NCBI GenBank assembly: GCA_022709905.1 | Contig: JAKLHY010000033.1 | Span: forward strand, 1 to 64,000 | Length of the DNA: 64,000 bases | Source of the DNA: Verrucomicrobiota bacterium | Lineage (GTDB): Bacteria > Verrucomicrobiota > Verrucomicrobiia > Limisphaerales > UBA1319 | Direction of reading: 5' to 3' | Shown here: in pieces, positions 61,501 through 64,000 of the stretch | How the letters are laid out: each line of letters opens with the position of its first letter | Numbering within the stretch: position 1 is the first letter of the stretch | Program-made: the position numbers and the translations under genes | Notes under the pieces: model-generated | Told to the model about the DNA's origin: nothing | Database searches by the model: none | The model's input: only the letters and a program-made list of their open reading frames with translations

Positions 61501-62769
61501 TTATACTCGAGGTTCCCATCCCTTGCGATATTCCCGCGACCAAAGTTTCCGGGCCTTGGCATCGTGTTCTATCTGTCGTTGTTCGGGATTGAAATGCACC
61601 ACGTGCCCCACGCGATAGGCGATGTTGCCCAGATGACATAGCAGTGTGCTTTTTTGCCCTTCCTCGATGGTTGCGCTGGGCTTGCGATCCTGGCGAATGC
61701 TGTCCAGGAAATCCGCCATGTGAACCTGATCGCCCCCCGGTCCGCTGGCTTGACTCGTCATCTTGCCGTTCAGATCGAAGATCTTGTATCCGTTGCCTTC
61801 CATCGAGAGCATGCCGTCGGTCCCATAGAAGTTGACCAGCGGAAAACTCTCCGGTTTGCGCGGGTGACAACTGCTGTGTTCCCAGGAAACACCACAGGAG
61901 CCAAAATCAAAGGTCACCACGCCGGTATCTGGCGTTTCCTGGTCGTCATCAAAGTGATAGCGCCCGCCGTTGTAGGTGATGCTCCTCGGATATTCCACCC
62001 CCAAGCCCCACCGGGCCAAGTCCAAATAATGAATCCCGTTATTGCCCAGTTCGCCATTGCCCCAATGCCAACGCCAATGCCAGTTGTAATGCACTAGGTT
62101 ATCCACATAAGGACGGGCCGGGACCGGTCCTTGCCACAAGGCGTAATCTAGAGAGGCCGGCACCGGCACAACCTTGCCGCGGCCGATCGAGGGCCGAGAG
62201 TTCGTATACCAGGAACGGGCGAATTTCACCTGCCCGATCGCGCCCGATCGCAACCGGCCGATGCCCTCCTGGATCACAGGAAAACTGCGGCGCTGTGTCC
62301 CTTGTTGAACCACACGGCGATGTTTTTGAGCGGCCAACACCATGAGTTCGCCCTCGCGCGGATTGTGACTGCCCGGTTTTTCCACGTAGACATGCTTGCC
62401 GGCCGCACATGCCATAATTGTGGCCGGCGCGTGCCAATAGTTGCCGGTGGCGATGATCAAGGCGTCCACTGCCGAATCGTCCAGAATTTTACGGAAATCC
62501 TTCACGGCCTTCACATTCGGCCGGCCTGCCTTTGATAAAACATTTGATGCCGCCGCCAGACGATTGCTGTCCACATCACACAAATATCCAATCTCGGCTT
62601 CCGGACAACCCAGGATCGCCTTCATCAGGTCCTGGCCTCGGCCCAATCCCATGATCCCGACCACGATTTTGTTGCCGGGCGGAGAACTCGCCGCCCGAAG
62701 CAGCAACGCCGGGGAAAGGCTCGATGCCCCGATAACACCGGTCAGCCGCAGAAAACTTCGGCGGTTCAT
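61501..62769 (-). CDS. Tat-exported Gfo/Idh/MocA-family oxidoreductase
   Basis: About 422 residues. The N-terminus MNRRSFLRLTGVIGASSLSP is a twin-arginine signal. The NAD(P)-binding fold follows (VVGIMGLGRGQDLM, GYLCDVD), with the family motif HVYVEKPGSHNPREGELM and the catalytic region GELGNNGIHYLDLARWGL. The C-terminal alpha/beta domain is complete, ending GWEPRV. Such proteins in this group of bacteria are often periplasmic and act on glycosides or sugar derivatives; the substrate here cannot be named. The ATG at 62769 starts right at the Tat signal; in-frame ATGs at 62820 and 62826 would add 17-19 residues. It lies 77 bp upstream of the PQQ-like gene. Confidence 0.88.
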   Translation of the reverse strand: MNRRSFLRLTGVIGASSLSPALLLRAASSPPGNKIVVGIMGLGRGQDLMKAILGCPEAEIGYLCDVDSNRLAAASNVLSKAGRPNVKAVKDFRKILDDSAVDALIIATGNYWHAPATIMACAAGKHVYVEKPGSHNPREGELMVLAAQKHRRVVQQGTQRRSFPVIQEGIGRLRSGAIGQVKFARSWYTNSRPSIGRGKVVPVPASLDYALWQGPVPARPYVDNLVHYNWHWRWHWGNGELGNNGIHYLDLARWGLGVEYPRSITYNGGRYHFDDDQETPDTGVVTFDFGSCGVSWEHSSCHPRKPESFPLVNFYGTDGMLSMEGNGYKIFDLNGKMTSQASGPGGDQVHMADFLDSIRQDRKPSATIEEGQKSTLLCHLGNIAYRVGHVVHFNPEQRQIEHDAKARKLWSREYRKGWEPRV

Positions 62770-62938
62770 GTCTTGGATGGTTGAGCGGGAAGGATGCTGT
62801 TTCTTTGATAATGAGTTCATTTGCATATTACAGGTTTGACCCGTTGAGGACGGCATACCACTGGCCGCTTCGCGGATCTGGATTCCAGGGAGACTGTTGT
62901 ATCACCGCTCCGCGTCAAAAACCACGCCTAAAACGTTA

Positions 62939-62968
62939 TTGACAACAAGTTGTCTGGGGGGCCTATGT
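62939..62968 (+). promoter_or_regulatory. Putative promoter with overlapping palindrome before the HtrA-like gene
   Basis: TTGACA (62939-62944) overlaps the perfect palindrome GACAACAAGTTGTC (62941-62954). A weak -10 (CTATGT, 62963-62968) follows with an 18-bp spacer. A palindrome over the -35 would suit a repressor of the downstream protease gene. Divergent from the Gfo/Idh/MocA gene. Both assignments are by pattern only. Confidence 0.35.
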
Positions 62969-62981
62969 GGCGTAGTATGGA

Positions 62982-64000
62982 ATGAACGGATTTATGAAAA
63001 TCGAAAATTACGATTTATATACAACGTCAGAGGCGGCGCCGCGCCCGGGTGCGTGGCCTTCTTTCCTAAAAAAGCCGGATCTCAAGACCCGTTGCTGTGA
63101 ACCGAGGACCCACGACAGTGCGCACAAACGGAATAACCGTTTTAGCCCCTGGGTTCTGGGTCTTTTGGCCGGTTTGGCCTCGGGATTATGGATCGAGGCG
63201 GCCACCGCACCCCGGATCAACACCGACAATTCGACCCCGAAACGCGAGGCGGCCGCTGTAACCAGCTATTCCGGGATCATCAAAAAGGCCGCCCCCAGCG
63301 TCGTGAACATCTACTCGACTAAGATCGTCAAGATGCCCAGGAACCATCCCTTTCTCAACGATCCCTTTTGGGGGCAGTTCTTTGGGCCGGGCGATGAGGG
63401 TGAGGGAACCCGCGATTCCCGAACGCGCCGCGAACAGAACCTGGGATCGGGGGTGGTGATCTCCGAAGACGGTTATATCCTGACCAATTTCCATGTTGTG
63501 GAAGGGGCCGACGAAATCAAGGTCGCCTTCGCCAAGAGCAAGGAGGAATACACCGCCAAGGTCATTGGCTCGGATCCACCCACCGATCTTGCGGTGCTAA
63601 AAATCGAGGCGAAGGGATTGCCCGCGGTCACGTTTACCGACAGCGACCAGCTCGATGTGGGCGACGTGGTGCTGGCGATTGGAAATCCGTTCGGGGTCGG
63701 TCAGACGGTGACCCTGGGGATTGTGAGCGCCGTGGGGCGGGGCGGCTTCGGCATCGTCGACTATGAGGATTTCATTCAGACCGATGCCTCGATCAACCCG
63801 GGGAATTCCGGTGGCGCCCTGATCGATGCCCACGGCCGGTTAGTGGGCATCAATACAGCCATTATCAGCCGCACCGGCGGCAATCAGGGCATTGGTTTCG
63901 CCGTTCCCGCCAATATGGTCCGCGGTGTGATGGACCGAATCCTCTCGGACGGCAAGGTAACCCGGGGTTATCTGGGAGTCTTCGTCCAGCCTGTCACTCC
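62982..64000 (+). CDS. HtrA/DegP-type serine protease (partial, cut by window end)
   Basis: The frame is open from an ATG at 62982 (or 62994) to the window end, about 340 residues, so the protein is incomplete. The N-terminus has a polar cytoplasmic stretch, then a hydrophobic segment (SPWVLGLLAGLASGLW, about residues 52-67), probably an anchor or uncleaved signal. The trypsin-like domain has all three catalytic residues, numbered from 62994: His167 (LTNFHVVEG), Asp198 (SDPPTDLAVLKI) and Ser272 (NPGNSGGALID). Before the edge, GYLGVFVQPVTP begins the first PDZ domain. It is a periplasmic or membrane-anchored quality-control protease of the Deg family; orthology to DegP, DegQ or DegS cannot be settled from this part. 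Confidence 0.9.
   Translation, partial: MNGFMKIENYDLYTTSEAAPRPGAWPSFLKKPDLKTRCCEPRTHDSAHKRNNRFSPWVLGLLAGLASGLWIEAATAPRINTDNSTPKREAAAVTSYSGIIKKAAPSVVNIYSTKIVKMPRNHPFLNDPFWGQFFGPGDEGEGTRDSRTRREQNLGSGVVISEDGYILTNFHVVEGADEIKVAFAKSKEEYTAKVIGSDPPTDLAVLKIEAKGLPAVTFTDSDQLDVGDVVLAIGNPFGVGQTVTLGIVSAVGRGGFGIVDYEDFIQTDASINPGNSGGALIDAHGRLVGINTAIISRTGGNQGIGFAVPANMVRGVMDRILSDGKVTRGYLGVFVQPVT

Overview
The window is a GC-rich bacterial chromosome segment that most resembles a member of the Verrucomicrobiota, possibly the Pedosphaera/Limisphaera side. The reasons are several very large secreted proteins built from lamin-tail (LTD) domains and ending in an FYRL/FYRV-type C-terminal module, a CotH-kinase/LTD fusion, a four-gene pseudopilin cassette resembling the 'Verru_Chthon cassette' D-C-B-A families, and PQQ-like propeller and Tat-exported Gfo/Idh/MocA proteins. 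This assignment rests on gene content only. No rRNA, tRNA, CRISPR array, transposase or phage gene was seen.

Layout. 0.2-2.3 kb: a type II topoisomerase A subunit (parC-like, minus strand) whose stop codon begins a perfect 20-bp inverted repeat. 2.5-13 kb: three consecutive LTD surface proteins, the first carrying a CotH kinase domain, then a family 2 glycosyltransferase. 13-15.6 kb (minus): an ECF sigma factor, a membrane protein that is probably its anti-sigma factor, and a DUF3106-like exported protein, followed by a candidate small RNA ending in a clear intrinsic terminator. 15.8-24.7 kb: metabolic genes: glnD, a YjhG/YagF-type sugar-acid dehydratase, ispD coupled to a lipoprotein prolyl oligopeptidase, and a fused chorismate mutase/prephenate dehydrogenase.

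25-33.1 kb holds two ABC-type exporters, each an adaptor, a permease and an ATPase. The first is MacAB/YknXYZ-like. The second is DevBCA-like and follows an ECF sigma factor and a zinc-finger anti-sigma factor, which suggests sigma-controlled export. A thioredoxin gene lies between the two systems. 33.4-39.3 kb is a type IV pilus/type II secretion motor: PilB-like ATPase, PilT, a second PilB-like ATPase and PilC, ended by a strong terminator. A BrnT/BrnA-type toxin-antitoxin pair with its own promoter and palindromic operator follows.

40.1-55.8 kb holds two AT-rich type IV pilin-like genes. After them comes a tightly overlapping five-gene run: four pseudopilin-type proteins and a 2556-residue subtilisin-family protease. 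The last four of these genes start on the stop codon of the gene before, so the protease is probably expressed with the pseudopilins and may be displayed or exported by the motor encoded upstream. This coupled assembly is the most interesting unit in the window.

55.9-64 kb: a PfkB-family sugar kinase, a 964-residue kelch-propeller protein, a 273-bp MITE-like element with 18-bp terminal inverted repeats and two internal folded arms, a minus-strand pair (Gfo/Idh/MocA oxidoreductase then PQQ-like propeller protein), and the start of an HtrA/DegP-type protease cut off by the window end.
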